From NCBI GenBank assembly GCA_017545185.1, contig JAFWQJ010000030.1, positions 1 to 58,370 on the forward strand: a stretch of 58,370 nt of DNA, in the 5' to 3' direction. This document shows positions 15,867 to 24,312 of the stretch, piece after piece (within the stretch, counting starts at the first letter, position 1; the number at the start of each line of letters is the position of its first letter). Below the pieces are notes generated by a model. That model saw nothing but the letters and a program-made list of their open reading frames with translations. It was not told the origin of the DNA and did no database searches. The position numbers were made by a program, and so were the translations under genes. The DNA is from Oscillospiraceae bacterium (lineage in GTDB: Bacteria; Bacillota; Clostridia; Oscillospirales; Ruminococcaceae).

Positions 15867-18446
15867 TTATGCAAGCAGAATGCGTTTCAGGAGCGTCAGG
15901 TCAACCGCGTCAATGCGGCCGTCATCATTGAGGTCGCCGGCCTGCCAGTCGGCAAGAGAGCCGCTCTGCGCAAGGAATTTCACCATTGCAACGGCATCTG
16001 CAATATTGACCGCGCCGTCTGCGTTGACGTCGCCTTTCAGCTTGGCGGCGGGTGCCTGACCGGTGATCTCCGCCTCGTTGAACGCATACGGATAAACCGC
16101 AATATTATCCAGATATCCGGAATAGCCGACGTCGTCGGAATAGAACGATTTGCCGAACAGCAGCTTCGTATTCGTGCCCATGTCGGACGGATTCGTATTC
16201 AGCGTGTCGGTCTCCGCGGCAAGCTGCCCGTCTACATACAACCTGCAGGTCGTCGGCGTGACAGCAAAGACATACCGGTGCCATTGTGTTCCGTCGAGGT
16301 CGTACCGCATACCCGTTTCGCCCTTCCATGTATCCACGGTCGTCTGGAAGCGGAAATGATCCTGCGCGATCTTGAAGAATGCGTATTTGTATTCGTCCTG
16401 TCCGGTCGCGAAGGTGAAGAAATTGCCGTCCGAGGACGATTTTGCGTCCATGCAGACCGTGTATTCCCGGCAGTTATCCAGCAGACCGGGTTCAACGGCT
16501 GCGTAGTCATCGGCCGTGCCGCCGAAATACAGCACATTGCCGCGCTGCGCATCCTGCTGCACTTTGGTATTGCCGTACAGCGTCAGCGTATGGCCGTTTC
16601 CGGTCGTATCGGGAATGTTTTTGCCGTTTGCCTGCTCAAAATCAAAGGCTGCGCCGTTCTTGTTCTGTGCCGGTTCGCCGAGCGGATCACCGTAGATTTT
16701 GACCTCGTAGATCGTCGGATTATACCAGTTGTTCGTCGGGTTATTCTGCAGCGTGGCGCTTTTGACATTCAGCCGTACATATCTTGCCCTGCCGGAGATC
16801 AGATTGCTGTTGAAGCCGTAGGTCTTGGAGACGATCTCTTTGCTTGTGTTGGTATGGTCATAGATCGTTGTCCAGTTCTGTCCGTCCGTGCTGCCGTCTA
16901 CCGTATAGGCATAATAGCCCTCGGAGCCCTTGCAGATATACCATGAGATCTGGATGTTTTTCAGGTCGCATTCGCGTTCCAGATCAACAGTCAACGTGAA
17001 CGGCCATTTCTTGGAGCTCTCGACCGCGGAAAAGCAGCTGCGGTAGGAGCCGTCAAACGCCTTGCAGGGCGCATTCCAGCCCTGTGCCGCAAGCGACGAC
17101 GTCGCGGGTTTATCCTGCGAGAGCAGCTGTCCCTGCTGCACCGGATAGAGGTCGCCAGTCTTGGTGCTGTACTTGAAATACGGATAATAATCGTAGAACG
17201 CAAAGCCGTTGTCGAAGTAAAGCGGGCAGAGCGTCGTGCCGCTCGATTCCGAAGCGCGCAGCCAGCGATAGGCGTGCATGAGGTAATTTTTGTCCTGCAG
17301 GTTGACGATCCAGCCGGACTGCGACGAGAATGTCGAGGTGTTGCCGATATCCCGCAGGCCGCTCCAGTCACCGGCGATATCCTTCGTGACCGCATAGGCG
17401 CCGCTGCTCGGATACCAGCCGGCCGCCTGCGAGGTAAACAGGAAATAGTAGCCGTTTTTCTTGATCATGTTCGGAAATTCACGGTACTGATCGGCAAACA
17501 GCTTTTTGACGATCGCGGTGACGTCGCTGTATTCCTTGTTCATGCGGAAAATGTACATGGTCGCATTTGCGCCCTGTCCTTTGGTATTCGCAGCCGCGAT
17601 CAGATAACCGGTGTGATCCGCGTCATCGTCGAAGAAGATCGCCATGTCGCGCACTTCGATATCAAGCGGATTGTACACATGATGCACCGTGAACTGTCCG
17701 CCGGGTGTTCCGGTGATGACCAGTGCCTTGCCGTCCGCATAGCCGCTCGGCTTTTCCCAGTGCGCCCAGACCACGACCTTGTTTGCGTGTTCGAGATATT
17801 CGATATGCACGGATTCGATCTTACAGCTCGCGAGTGCACTGTTCTGTGAGGAATCCGCGACGTTGCGCTCATTGCCGAAATGCACGCCGTCAGACGAGGT
17901 CGTTTCCGCCAGATAGATATCGTCTTTTCCTGCGTGCTTTTTCAGCGAATAGCTGTAATAGGTATTGCCGGATTTGTAGCCGCCCGTCTCGTAAACAAGG
18001 CTACTGCCCTTCTGGTTGTCGTAGGTGCTGAGACCGGACGGCAGGGCGCAGGGCTTCAGCGAGCGCACGCCGGAATACAGCGCACCCTTGTCTGTCACCG
18101 CCTTGAGCTGATAGTAGTATTCCGTACCGACGGTCAGGTCGTCATCCTCATAGGAATTGCCGTAGCCTTCATATACCTTGACAAAGCCGTTTTCCGGGTC
18201 GGTCGAGCGATAAAGCGTATAGCCGTCGGCAGAAAGTGTCGTTGCCCACTGGAGCGCGGCATGGTCGGCATTGCTGCTGTCCGGTGTACAGAACAGATTT
18301 CCGACCAGACCGATCTGCTCGGAGATGTCTGCCGAAGCTTTCTGTCCCTGCACCGCGGCCTTTGCCGGAAAAGCGCAGAGCACCGCGGTCAGCGCCGTGA
18401 CCGCACCGGCGATCAGCGCGGTCAGCCTTGAATTGTGTATTTTCAT
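15867..18446 (-). CDS. GH43-like beta-propeller glycosidase with CBM32-like, LamG-like and dockerin modules
   Basis: This 859-residue secreted enzyme has five parts: signal peptide to about residue 31; a fibronectin-III-like segment (about 40-130); a five-bladed propeller resembling GH43-type folds (about 140-450, with TSQAAGWYPSSGAYAV and repeated blade strands); an F5/8-type C (CBM32-like) carbohydrate-binding domain (about 455-590, with ARYVRLNVKSA); a LamG-like jelly roll (about 600-780); and a type-I dockerin at the C terminus with two good calcium repeats (GDVNADGAVNIADAVAMVKF and GDLNDDGRIDAVDLTLLKRI). It likely removes side chains such as arabinose or galactose from plant wall polymers while docked on a cellulosome. 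The catalytic assignment to GH43 rests on general similarity and is not certain. AAAGGGG precedes the ATG. Confidence 0.75.
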   Translation of the reverse strand: MKIHNSRLTALIAGAVTALTAVLCAFPAKAAVQGQKASADISEQIGLVGNLFCTPDSSNADHAALQWATTLSADGYTLYRSTDPENGFVKVYEGYGNSYEDDDLTVGTEYYYQLKAVTDKGALYSGVRSLKPCALPSGLSTYDNQKGSSLVYETGGYKSGNTYYSYSLKKHAGKDDIYLAETTSSDGVHFGNERNVADSSQNSALASCKIESVHIEYLEHANKVVVWAHWEKPSGYADGKALVITGTPGGQFTVHHVYNPLDIEVRDMAIFFDDDADHTGYLIAAANTKGQGANATMYIFRMNKEYSDVTAIVKKLFADQYREFPNMIKKNGYYFLFTSQAAGWYPSSGAYAVTKDIAGDWSGLRDIGNTSTFSSQSGWIVNLQDKNYLMHAYRWLRASESSGTTLCPLYFDNGFAFYDYYPYFKYSTKTGDLYPVQQGQLLSQDKPATSSLAAQGWNAPCKAFDGSYRSCFSAVESSKKWPFTLTVDLERECDLKNIQISWYICKGSEGYYAYTVDGSTDGQNWTTIYDHTNTSKEIVSKTYGFNSNLISGRARYVRLNVKSATLQNNPTNNWYNPTIYEVKIYGDPLGEPAQNKNGAAFDFEQANGKNIPDTTGNGHTLTLYGNTKVQQDAQRGNVLYFGGTADDYAAVEPGLLDNCREYTVCMDAKSSSDGNFFTFATGQDEYKYAFFKIAQDHFRFQTTVDTWKGETGMRYDLDGTQWHRYVFAVTPTTCRLYVDGQLAAETDTLNTNPSDMGTNTKLLFGKSFYSDDVGYSGYLDNIAVYPYAFNEAEITGQAPAAKLKGDVNADGAVNIADAVAMVKFLAQSGSLADWQAGDLNDDGRIDAVDLTLLKRILLA

Positions 18447-18505
18447 GATAACCCCTTTCGTTCCCCCGTAAGCTGAATTTGTTTGATATGTATCTCTGCA
18501 AAATC

Positions 18506-18534
18506 AGTATAGCACATTTATCCGCAATATGCAA
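18506..18534 (-). promoter_or_regulatory. Sigma-A promoter of the GH43-like gene
   Basis: TTGCAT (18534-18529) and TATACT (18511-18506) on the minus strand are 17 bp apart, giving a leader of about 55 bases. Confidence 0.75.
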
Positions 18535-18652
18535 TAGCATTTTGTATGGTATATACCGCAATTTCTGAACAGGAAACCGCAAAAGCGCAAAAACAGGATA
18601 ACATTTTGATATAAAAGTACATGATGTGATATCAGAATCCGGCATGATACGG

Positions 18653-18658
18653 TATAAT
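18653..18658 (+). promoter_or_regulatory. Candidate -10 element for the GH16 gene
   Basis: TATAAT at 18653-18658 lies 53 bp ahead of the ATG. The -35 position (TATCAG) is poor, so the promoter may need an activator. Confidence 0.4.
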
Positions 18659-18711
18659 AATAGCATAAATAAGTCCGCATCCCCCTTGTGCGGACATCGG
18701 GAGGAATTACC

Positions 18712-20157
18712 ATGAAGAAAATGCGAATTCCGGCTTTGCTTGCTGCGCTGACACTGCTGACCGGCTGCGGCACAACACCGGAAACACCGTCGGCACCGGA
18801 TTCGTCCGAACCGGAGGTCACCGCAACGGAACCGGCTGAAACGGAGCCCGCTGATACCACGGCTGCTCCGGCGGCAGATTCCGGCGAGGTGCCTGAGCTG
18901 GAAGGCTACAACCTGCTCTGGAATGACGAGTTCGACGGTTCGGCTCTGGATGAGTCGATCTGGAATTACGAACCGCATGAACCGGGCTGGACGAACGAAG
19001 AACTGCAGGAATACACGACCTCAACGGACAACGTGTTCCTGCGCGACGGCAAGCTCGTCATCAAGGCGATCAAGACGGAGAAGAACGGCGGCGACTACTA
19101 CACCTCCGGCAAGGTCACGGCGCAGAACAAGAAGGACTTTACCTACGGCAAAGTCGTTGCGCGTGCAAAGGTTCCGGCAGGACAGGGTCTCTGGCCGGCG
19201 ATCTGGATGATGCCGCAGGACGAGCAGCATTACGGCCAGTGGCCGAAGTGCGGCGAGATCGACATCATGGAGGTGCTCGGCAGCAGACTGGAAACTGCCT
19301 ACGGCACGCTGCATTACGGCGCACCGCACGCCGAGCAGCAGGGGACTTATGTCCTCGAGGACGGATCGACCTTTGCGGACGACTTCCATGAGTATTCCGT
19401 GGAATGGGAACCGGGCGAAATGCGCTGGTACATTGACGGCAATCAGTATCATACGGTCAACGACTGGTTCACAGCCGTTGAGGGCGAGGACGAAAAGCCG
19501 TATCCCGCACCGTTCGATCAGCCGTTCTTTGTGCAGATGAATCTTGCTGTCGGCGGAACATGGCCGGGCAACCCTGACGCCTCGACCGATTTCGACAAGG
19601 CGGAGTTCGAGATCGACTATGTGCGTGTGTATCAGAAGCCTGAATATGATACGAACGTCAAGAAGCCGGAAAAGAACTACCGCGAGGCACTGGAGGACGG
19701 CAACTTCATCTTCAACGGCGATTTTGCGGAGGCAGAGGATCTGACAGACGATGTCAACTGGAAGTTCCTGCTGTTTGAAGGCGGAGAAGGTTCTGCGGAG
19801 ATCAAGGACAACACCATGATCATCAAAACGGAGAAGGAGGGCACGGTCGATTATTCCGTGCAGCTCGTGCAGCCGGAAATGCCGATGATCAAGGGCAAAA
19901 AATACCGCGTGACCTTTGACGCATGGGCAGATGAAACGCGCGATATCATTGTCTGTGTTTCCGCGCCGAATGCGGGCTGGATCCGCTACCTGAAAGACAC
20001 CACACTGGAAGTCACCAAGGACAAGCAGACGTTTACCTACGATTTCGAGATGAAGGACAAGGACGACCCGACCGGACGTCTGGAATTCAACCTCGGACAC
20101 AAGGGCTCGACGGCGACCGTTTATATCCAGAACGTGCGCCTCGAAGAAGTAAAATAA
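18712..20157 (+). CDS. GH16 beta-glucanase lipoprotein with C-terminal carbohydrate-binding module
   Basis: This 481-residue lipoprotein has a lipobox (LLTGCG), a short acidic Thr/Pro tether, a GH16 domain (about residues 65-310) and a CBM4/9-like beta-sandwich (about 325-480). The catalytic block KCGEIDIMEVLG has the ExDxxE spacing of GH16 (nucleophile and acid/base Glu), and WNDEFDG, GLWPAIWMMP and VQMNLAVGGTWPG are family landmarks. The likely reaction is hydrolysis of beta-1,3- or mixed beta-1,3-1,4-glucan at the cell surface. Unlike its neighbours it carries no dockerin and is fixed by lipid instead. GGGAGGA precedes the ATG at 18712. Confidence 0.93.
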   Translation: MKKMRIPALLAALTLLTGCGTTPETPSAPDSSEPEVTATEPAETEPADTTAAPAADSGEVPELEGYNLLWNDEFDGSALDESIWNYEPHEPGWTNEELQEYTTSTDNVFLRDGKLVIKAIKTEKNGGDYYTSGKVTAQNKKDFTYGKVVARAKVPAGQGLWPAIWMMPQDEQHYGQWPKCGEIDIMEVLGSRLETAYGTLHYGAPHAEQQGTYVLEDGSTFADDFHEYSVEWEPGEMRWYIDGNQYHTVNDWFTAVEGEDEKPYPAPFDQPFFVQMNLAVGGTWPGNPDASTDFDKAEFEIDYVRVYQKPEYDTNVKKPEKNYREALEDGNFIFNGDFAEAEDLTDDVNWKFLLFEGGEGSAEIKDNTMIIKTEKEGTVDYSVQLVQPEMPMIKGKKYRVTFDAWADETRDIIVCVSAPNAGWIRYLKDTTLEVTKDKQTFTYDFEMKDKDDPTGRLEFNLGHKGSTATVYIQNVRLEEVK

Positions 20158-20164
20158 ATCACAG

Positions 20165-20198
20165 GCGGGAGCTGAAAATGCTCCCGCTTTTCTTTTTA
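20165..20198 (+). terminator. Rho-independent terminator of the GH16 gene
   Basis: GCGGGAGC (20165-20172) pairs with GCTCCCGC (20180-20187), followed by TTTTCTTTTTAT. Confidence 0.9.
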
Positions 20199-20263
20199 TA
20201 TACAAACGGGCGATCGTTTCAGGCTGTGGATTTGACAGATGCTACAAAAATGGTGCGCGGGGA

Positions 20264-20294
20264 TTGACTCTGACGTTACGTCATAGTATATACT
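20264..20294 (+). promoter_or_regulatory. MerR-type promoter and operator
   Basis: TTGACT (20264-20269) and TATACT (20289-20294) are 19 bp apart, the over-long spacer typical of MerR-family targets. The palindrome TGACGTTACGTCA fills the spacer. It lies directly ahead of the MerR/TipA gene, so autoregulation is likely. Confidence 0.82.
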
Positions 20295-20319
20295 GAATGC
20301 AGCAGGGGAGGGATTTAAT

Positions 20320-21054
20320 ATGATGACTGTAAAAGAAGTCAGCGAGCTGACCGGCGTCAGTGTGCGCACACTGCAATACTACGACAGGATCGGGCTGCTG
20401 CATCCGGATGCACGCAGCGAAGCAGGTTACAGGCTGTATGACGATACGGCACTGGAAACGCTGCAGCAGATCTTGCTGTTCCGAGAGCTGGAATTCCCGC
20501 TCCGGCAGATCCAGGACATAATCACAAGTCCGGATTATGACAAGTCAAAAGCCTTCGCACAGCAGATCACGCTGCTGACGCTGCAGAAGGAGCGTCTGGA
20601 ACGGCTGATCCGGTTCGCGCAGGGCATTCAGGCCAAAGGAGGAACCGATATGGATTTTACTGCATTTGACCGCTCCAAGCTTGACGAATACGCAAAACGC
20701 GCAAAGGAAGCATGGGGCAATACAAAGGAATATCAGGAGACGGTCGAAAAGCAGGCCGCCCGCACCGAAGCGGAAAACGATCGGGTCATCCGTGACTTTA
20801 TGCGGCTGTTCACGGAATTCGGCGGGATGCGGGATATGCAGCCCGATGCAGAGCCGGTGCAGCAGCAGGTAAAACGGCTGCAGGATTATATCACGGCGCA
20901 CTGGTATACCTGCACCGATCAGATTTTGCAGGGCCTCGGGCAGATGTATGCAGCGGGCGGCGAGTTCACCGAAAACATTGACCGCGCAGGCGGGGAGGGG
21001 ACTGCTGCCTTCACCGCCGCAGCAATTGCCGCATACTGTGCAAAAGCGCAATAA
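20320..21054 (+). CDS. MerR-family regulator with TipAS ligand-binding domain
   Basis: This 244-residue protein has an N-terminal MerR winged helix (MTVKEVSELTGVSVRTLQYY, residues 2-21), the signature YDRIGLLHPDARSEAGYRLY, a dimer coiled coil (about 75-105) and a C-terminal TipAS/albicidin-binding-like helical domain (about 110-244, with YAKRAKEAWGNTKEYQE and TCTDQILQGLGQMYAAG). TipA proteins bind thiopeptide or other drugs and then activate a promoter by twisting a 19-bp spacer. The promoter just upstream has exactly that form. No efflux gene is directly attached, although a MATE pump lies about 1 kb away on the other strand. GGGAGGGA precedes the start. Confidence 0.92.
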   Translation: MMTVKEVSELTGVSVRTLQYYDRIGLLHPDARSEAGYRLYDDTALETLQQILLFRELEFPLRQIQDIITSPDYDKSKAFAQQITLLTLQKERLERLIRFAQGIQAKGGTDMDFTAFDRSKLDEYAKRAKEAWGNTKEYQETVEKQAARTEAENDRVIRDFMRLFTEFGGMRDMQPDAEPVQQQVKRLQDYITAHWYTCTDQILQGLGQMYAAGGEFTENIDRAGGEGTAAFTAAAIAAYCAKAQ

Positions 21055-21059
21055 ACGGC

Positions 21060-21088
21060 TTGACTTTCGCCGTGCCTTTCGCTACAAT
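21060..21088 (+). promoter_or_regulatory. Sigma-A promoter of the expansin gene
   Basis: TTGACT (21060-21065) and TACAAT (21083-21088) are 17 bp apart, starting five bases after the TipA-like gene stop. Confidence 0.78.
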
Positions 21089-21126
21089 GAGGACAGAGGG
21101 GAATTTTGCGCGAAAGGCGGCATATT

Positions 21127-22029
21127 ATGAAACAAATCAGAAAAGCGGTTCTGACGGCTGCGTTACTGGCAGCACTGACCGTCTGTCCGGCTGTTTCTGC
21201 GGAAGAAGCCGCAGTCACAGGCGATCTGAACGCAGACGGTACCGCTGACAAAGCAGATGTTCTGCTCCTGCGGGATCATCTTCTCACAAAGGAAACAGCA
21301 TCGGATGCAGCGGCAGCGGATCTCAATGCAGACAGTTCTCTGGACGCAAGGGATCTGACGCTCCTGAAACGGCTGTTCCCTGCTGCGGAGACCGACACGG
21401 AGCACACATGGATCCTCGAACCGAAGGGCACCGTACACAGCGGCTTTGCGACGTTTTACGGCGGCGGCTATGAGGGCGGCTGCGCAATGCTCGATCCGGT
21501 GTCAAAGGATTACTGGATCACGGCAATGAACCTGCCGGACTGGAACAACGCAGAACTAGCGGGCGCTTATCTGGAAGTGACCGGAGAGCTCGGCACGATC
21601 AATGTGCTGGTGACCGACCTGCTGCCGGAGGGTGCCAAGGGTGACCTTGACCTCTATACGGATGCATTCCCGCTGATCGCGCCTGCCGAGAAAGGCAAGG
21701 TGCCGGTCACATGGAAAATCCTGCCGCTGGATACGGCGGAGGACGCGCCGTTCACCTACAAATACAAGGTCGGCAGCACGGAGTTCTGGTGCGCGGTACA
21801 GGTGCGCAATCACCGTTACCCGATCGAAAAGCTGGAATATCTGAACGACGACGGCGAATTTGTGGAACTGCCGCGCCGGAATTTCAATTATTTCGAGGCA
21901 CAGTCCGGGCTCGGCAAAGGGCCGTTCACCTTCCGCATCACCGATATCTACGGGCAGGTCGTCATTGACGAGGACATTCCTTTCACGCCGGACGAAATGC
22001 CGCAGGGACATGTACAGTTTCCGGAATAA
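21127..22029 (+). CDS. Dockerin-linked bacterial expansin
   Basis: This 300-residue secreted protein has a signal peptide (to about residue 24, VSAEEA), an N-terminal type-I dockerin with repeats GDLNADGTADKADVLLLRDH and DLNADSSLDARDLTLLKRLF, then an expansin pair. The expansin part has a double-psi beta-barrel (SGFATFYGGGYEGGCAMLDP ... VLVTDLLPEGAKGDLDL) and a C-terminal CBM63-like beta-sandwich (VQVRNHRYPIEKLEYL ... GPFTFRITDIYGQVVIDEDI). Bacterial expansins loosen cellulose-hemicellulose contacts without hydrolysis. Having the dockerin at the N terminus means the expansin is the free end when docked. The ATG at 21127 follows AAAGGCGG; the in-frame TTG at 21106 lies before that site. Confidence 0.9.
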   Translation: MKQIRKAVLTAALLAALTVCPAVSAEEAAVTGDLNADGTADKADVLLLRDHLLTKETASDAAAADLNADSSLDARDLTLLKRLFPAAETDTEHTWILEPKGTVHSGFATFYGGGYEGGCAMLDPVSKDYWITAMNLPDWNNAELAGAYLEVTGELGTINVLVTDLLPEGAKGDLDLYTDAFPLIAPAEKGKVPVTWKILPLDTAEDAPFTYKYKVGSTEFWCAVQVRNHRYPIEKLEYLNDDGEFVELPRRNFNYFEAQSGLGKGPFTFRITDIYGQVVIDEDIPFTPDEMPQGHVQFPE

Positions 22030-22035
22030 CAAACA

Positions 22036-22074
22036 AGCCGGTTTCCGCTTAAAACGGAAGCCGGCTGCTTTTTT
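22036..22074 (+). terminator. Terminator of the expansin gene
   Basis: A 12-base arm (22036-22047) pairs with CGGAAGCCGGCT (22055-22066), followed by a T6 run. The end of the convergent MATE gene touches it. Confidence 0.88.
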
Positions 22075-23446
22075 ATGAAGCTTCGGAAGCAATGTCGCTG
22101 ATCCAGATCCCTTTCCGGATCATGACGGCACCGATCGCGATTTTAATGAGGTCTGCAGACTGAACGATCACATAAACCGTAATGATCGGCAGCTTCGTGA
22201 GAAAGCACAGCACCAGTGCAAACGGCACGGTGAATGTCCATGAAAAAACGCTGTCAAACAGGAATGTGACCAGCGTCTTGCCGCCGGAGCGTAGCGTAAA
22301 ATACAGCGTATTGAGGATGCCCTGCACCGGAAAGAAGATCGCTGTCACGATGATGAACTGCTTTGCGGCGTGCCGGACGGTTTCCGTCGTATCATACAGG
22401 CGGGGGAACAGTCCGGAAATCGCGATCAGTACGGCAGTCAGAATAAGACAGATGCCGGCGGTGAACCATGTCAGAGAAACGGAATCGCGTTTTGCCTGTT
22501 CAAATTTCCGTGCGCCGAGTGCCTGCCCGATCAAAATACCGACGGCATTGCCGAGCGCGACAAAAACCACGTTCAGCAGATTGCAGATCGCATTGGAGAT
22601 GTTCAGGCCGGAAACGATATGCAGGCCGCGCGTCGAATAGCACTGGGTCAGCGCGGCCAGACCGCCTGCCCACAGAAATTCATTGCAGAAGATCGGAATA
22701 CTCTTTTTCAGCATTGCCTTGCGGACCGCGCCAGGAATGTGCAGCGTTTTCCAGATGCCTTTCAGGAACGGGTGCGCCGAAGCCTTTGCATGGGACCAGA
22801 TCAGCAGCACGCTGACCTCGGTCAGACGGGCGATCACGGTCGCAATCGCGGCACCGCGGACACCGAGCTGCGGGAATCCGAATTTGCCGTAGATCAGCAG
22901 ATAATTGAGCAGCACATCGGTCAGTACGGACACAACGCCTGCGATCATCGGTTTGAAGCTGTCGCCGGTCTCACGGAGCGTACCCGCATAGACCTGTGTC
23001 AGCGAATTGAACGGCAGGCCGATCAGCATAATCATAAGATACTGCATTGCGTAGCTTGTGGTCAGCACAGGATCGACCTCGGTGCTTTCGCCGTGCAGAT
23101 ACAGTCCGATCAAAAAGTGTTTGCCGTATCGCAGGATCAATATTCCTGCGGCAGTTACGGTACCGGCGATCAGCACCTTCATGCGGAAGCTCTGCCGGAC
23201 GCCTTCGGTATTGCCCTGCCCGTAAAACTGTGCAGAGTAGATGCCGGGGCCGGACAGTCCGCCGAAGATCGCAAGATAAAACACAAACAGCAGCTGTCCG
23301 ACGATCGAGACGGCAGTCATGGCCTCGGTGCCGATGCTGCCGACCATGATATGATCGACCAGCCCGACCGCGTTCGTGATGCCGTTCTGGATCATGATCG
23401 GAACGGCGAGCTTCAGTGCGCGGCGGTAAACGGATTGGTTTTGCAT
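22073..23446 (-). CDS. MATE-family efflux transporter
   Basis: This 457-residue protein has twelve predicted hydrophobic segments arranged as two similar halves, as in NorM/DinF transporters. Landmarks are LAVPIMIQNGITNAVGLVDH in the first span, VSIVGQLLFVFYLAIFGG, and in the second half ALGNAVGILIGQALGARKFE. MATE pumps export cationic drugs or metabolites using a Na+ or H+ gradient; the substrate cannot be read from sequence. AAAAGGAGG precedes the ATG. It follows the TfoX-like gene on the same strand with a terminator between, so it may depend on read-through or on a weak promoter of its own. Confidence 0.93.
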   Translation of the reverse strand: MQNQSVYRRALKLAVPIMIQNGITNAVGLVDHIMVGSIGTEAMTAVSIVGQLLFVFYLAIFGGLSGPGIYSAQFYGQGNTEGVRQSFRMKVLIAGTVTAAGILILRYGKHFLIGLYLHGESTEVDPVLTTSYAMQYLMIMLIGLPFNSLTQVYAGTLRETGDSFKPMIAGVVSVLTDVLLNYLLIYGKFGFPQLGVRGAAIATVIARLTEVSVLLIWSHAKASAHPFLKGIWKTLHIPGAVRKAMLKKSIPIFCNEFLWAGGLAALTQCYSTRGLHIVSGLNISNAICNLLNVVFVALGNAVGILIGQALGARKFEQAKRDSVSLTWFTAGICLILTAVLIAISGLFPRLYDTTETVRHAAKQFIIVTAIFFPVQGILNTLYFTLRSGGKTLVTFLFDSVFSWTFTVPFALVLCFLTKLPIITVYVIVQSADLIKIAIGAVMIRKGIWISDIASEAS

Positions 23447-23465
23447 GAAGCCTCCTTTTCAGAAT

Positions 23466-23497
23466 CAAAAAGCGTCCCGGAGCTCTTCCGGAACGCT
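23466..23497 (-). terminator. Terminator of the TfoX-like gene
   Basis: A near-perfect 11-bp stem (23471-23481 with 23487-23497) is followed on the minus strand by CTTTTTGATT, 10 bases past the stop. Confidence 0.8.
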
Positions 23498-23507
23498 GAC
23501 GGACGGA

Positions 23508-23822
23508 TCATTTGCGCTTTTTCGGCTCCGGAAGCTCCGCGGCGGCTGCGGTCAGCAAAGCCTCCAGCAGAGCTCTGTCATCGGGGTCGGTGACAAGGAG
23601 CATTTCCTTTGCGCCGGGATACGGAATCTCCCGCGGCGCATCCGGCATCAGCTGCACAGCGGACTTCAGCGGCTTGATCAGAAACCGGTTGTCGTAGATC
23701 CCGCCGACGACCTTGCCGTCAACGTAAATGATATATTCGCCCATCATGGCGCGGTATGAAACGCCTTCCACGCCGGAAAGCTGATCCATGATATAATCAA
23801 GATAGGATTTGTCCGATGCCAT
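23508..23822 (-). CDS. TfoX/Sxy N-terminal-domain protein
   Basis: This 104-residue cytosolic protein consists of a single TfoX_N-type domain (YRAMMGEYIIYVDGKVVGGI and RFLIKPL) and a short Lys-rich tail. In Gammaproteobacteria TfoX proteins regulate competence, but the short Firmicutes stand-alone forms have no established role. The start ATG at 23822 follows AAGGAGC. The neighbouring tmRNA and MATE genes give no functional clue. Confidence 0.85.
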   Translation of the reverse strand: MASDKSYLDYIMDQLSGVEGVSYRAMMGEYIIYVDGKVVGGIYDNRFLIKPLKSAVQLMPDAPREIPYPGAKEMLLVTDPDDRALLEALLTAAAAELPEPKKRK

Positions 23823-23900
23823 ACTGAATGCTCCTTCCGTATGATATGCAGGGAATAATTGCAGCGTTCCGGATAAACTCCGAAACGCTGCTGCGGTTGA

Positions 23901-24246
23901 TGGTGGAGGCGGCGGGAATTGAACCCGCGTCCGAAAGCCGATCCATACAGTCTTCTACGAGCGTAGTTTATCTTTTGCATTCCCTTTCCGCAGCGCCGGT
24001 AAACAGGCTATACGGATCGGTAGCGCATTGTGCGACTGCCGCCTATGCGCGTGAGCGGCAGACGTTCACCGCGTCATGACGCCAGACACCGGTTACGCGG
24101 TACTCGCCGGGCTGACGGAGGCCTTAAGCGGCCATCAAAACGGAATCGTTGTTCTCGTTTAAATTTATAAGGTTGCACATTTTACGGGTTATGCGCCCGG
24201 CTCGCAAACGATACTTCCCAGCCCCCGTCGAAACCTTTACGCCCCC
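23901..24246 (-). ncRNA. ssrA: Transfer-messenger RNA (tmRNA)
   Basis: This 346-nt RNA has the tRNA-like ends of tmRNA. The 5' GGGGGCG pairs with CGCCTCC near the 3' end, which has discriminator A and an encoded CCA, and the T-arm GGGTTCGATTCCC-like core and the tmRNA 5' block GGTTTCGACGGGG are present. The tag reading frame ends ...NENNDSVLMAA with a TAA at 24126-24124; the exact resume codon is uncertain. It rescues stalled ribosomes together with SmpB, whose gene lies 1.2 kb upstream on the same strand. Confidence 0.95.
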
Positions 24247-24274
24247 ATTGAACGGGAACAGAGCCGTCTGTTAT

Positions 24275-24303
24275 ATTATATCGTATCTGCTGCGGTTTGT
24301 CAA
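24275..24303 (-). promoter_or_regulatory. Consensus sigma-A promoter of ssrA
   Basis: TTGACA (24303-24298) and TATAAT (24280-24275) are 17 bp apart. The -10 ends 28 bp from the mature 5' end, leaving a short precursor leader. Confidence 0.88.
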
Positions 24304-24312
24304 GCCGCTTTT

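Noticed and set aside
16998-18431. Arg-rich short frames on both strands over the GH43-like gene.
   Set aside because: They are shadows of the real frame with biased composition and no start signals.
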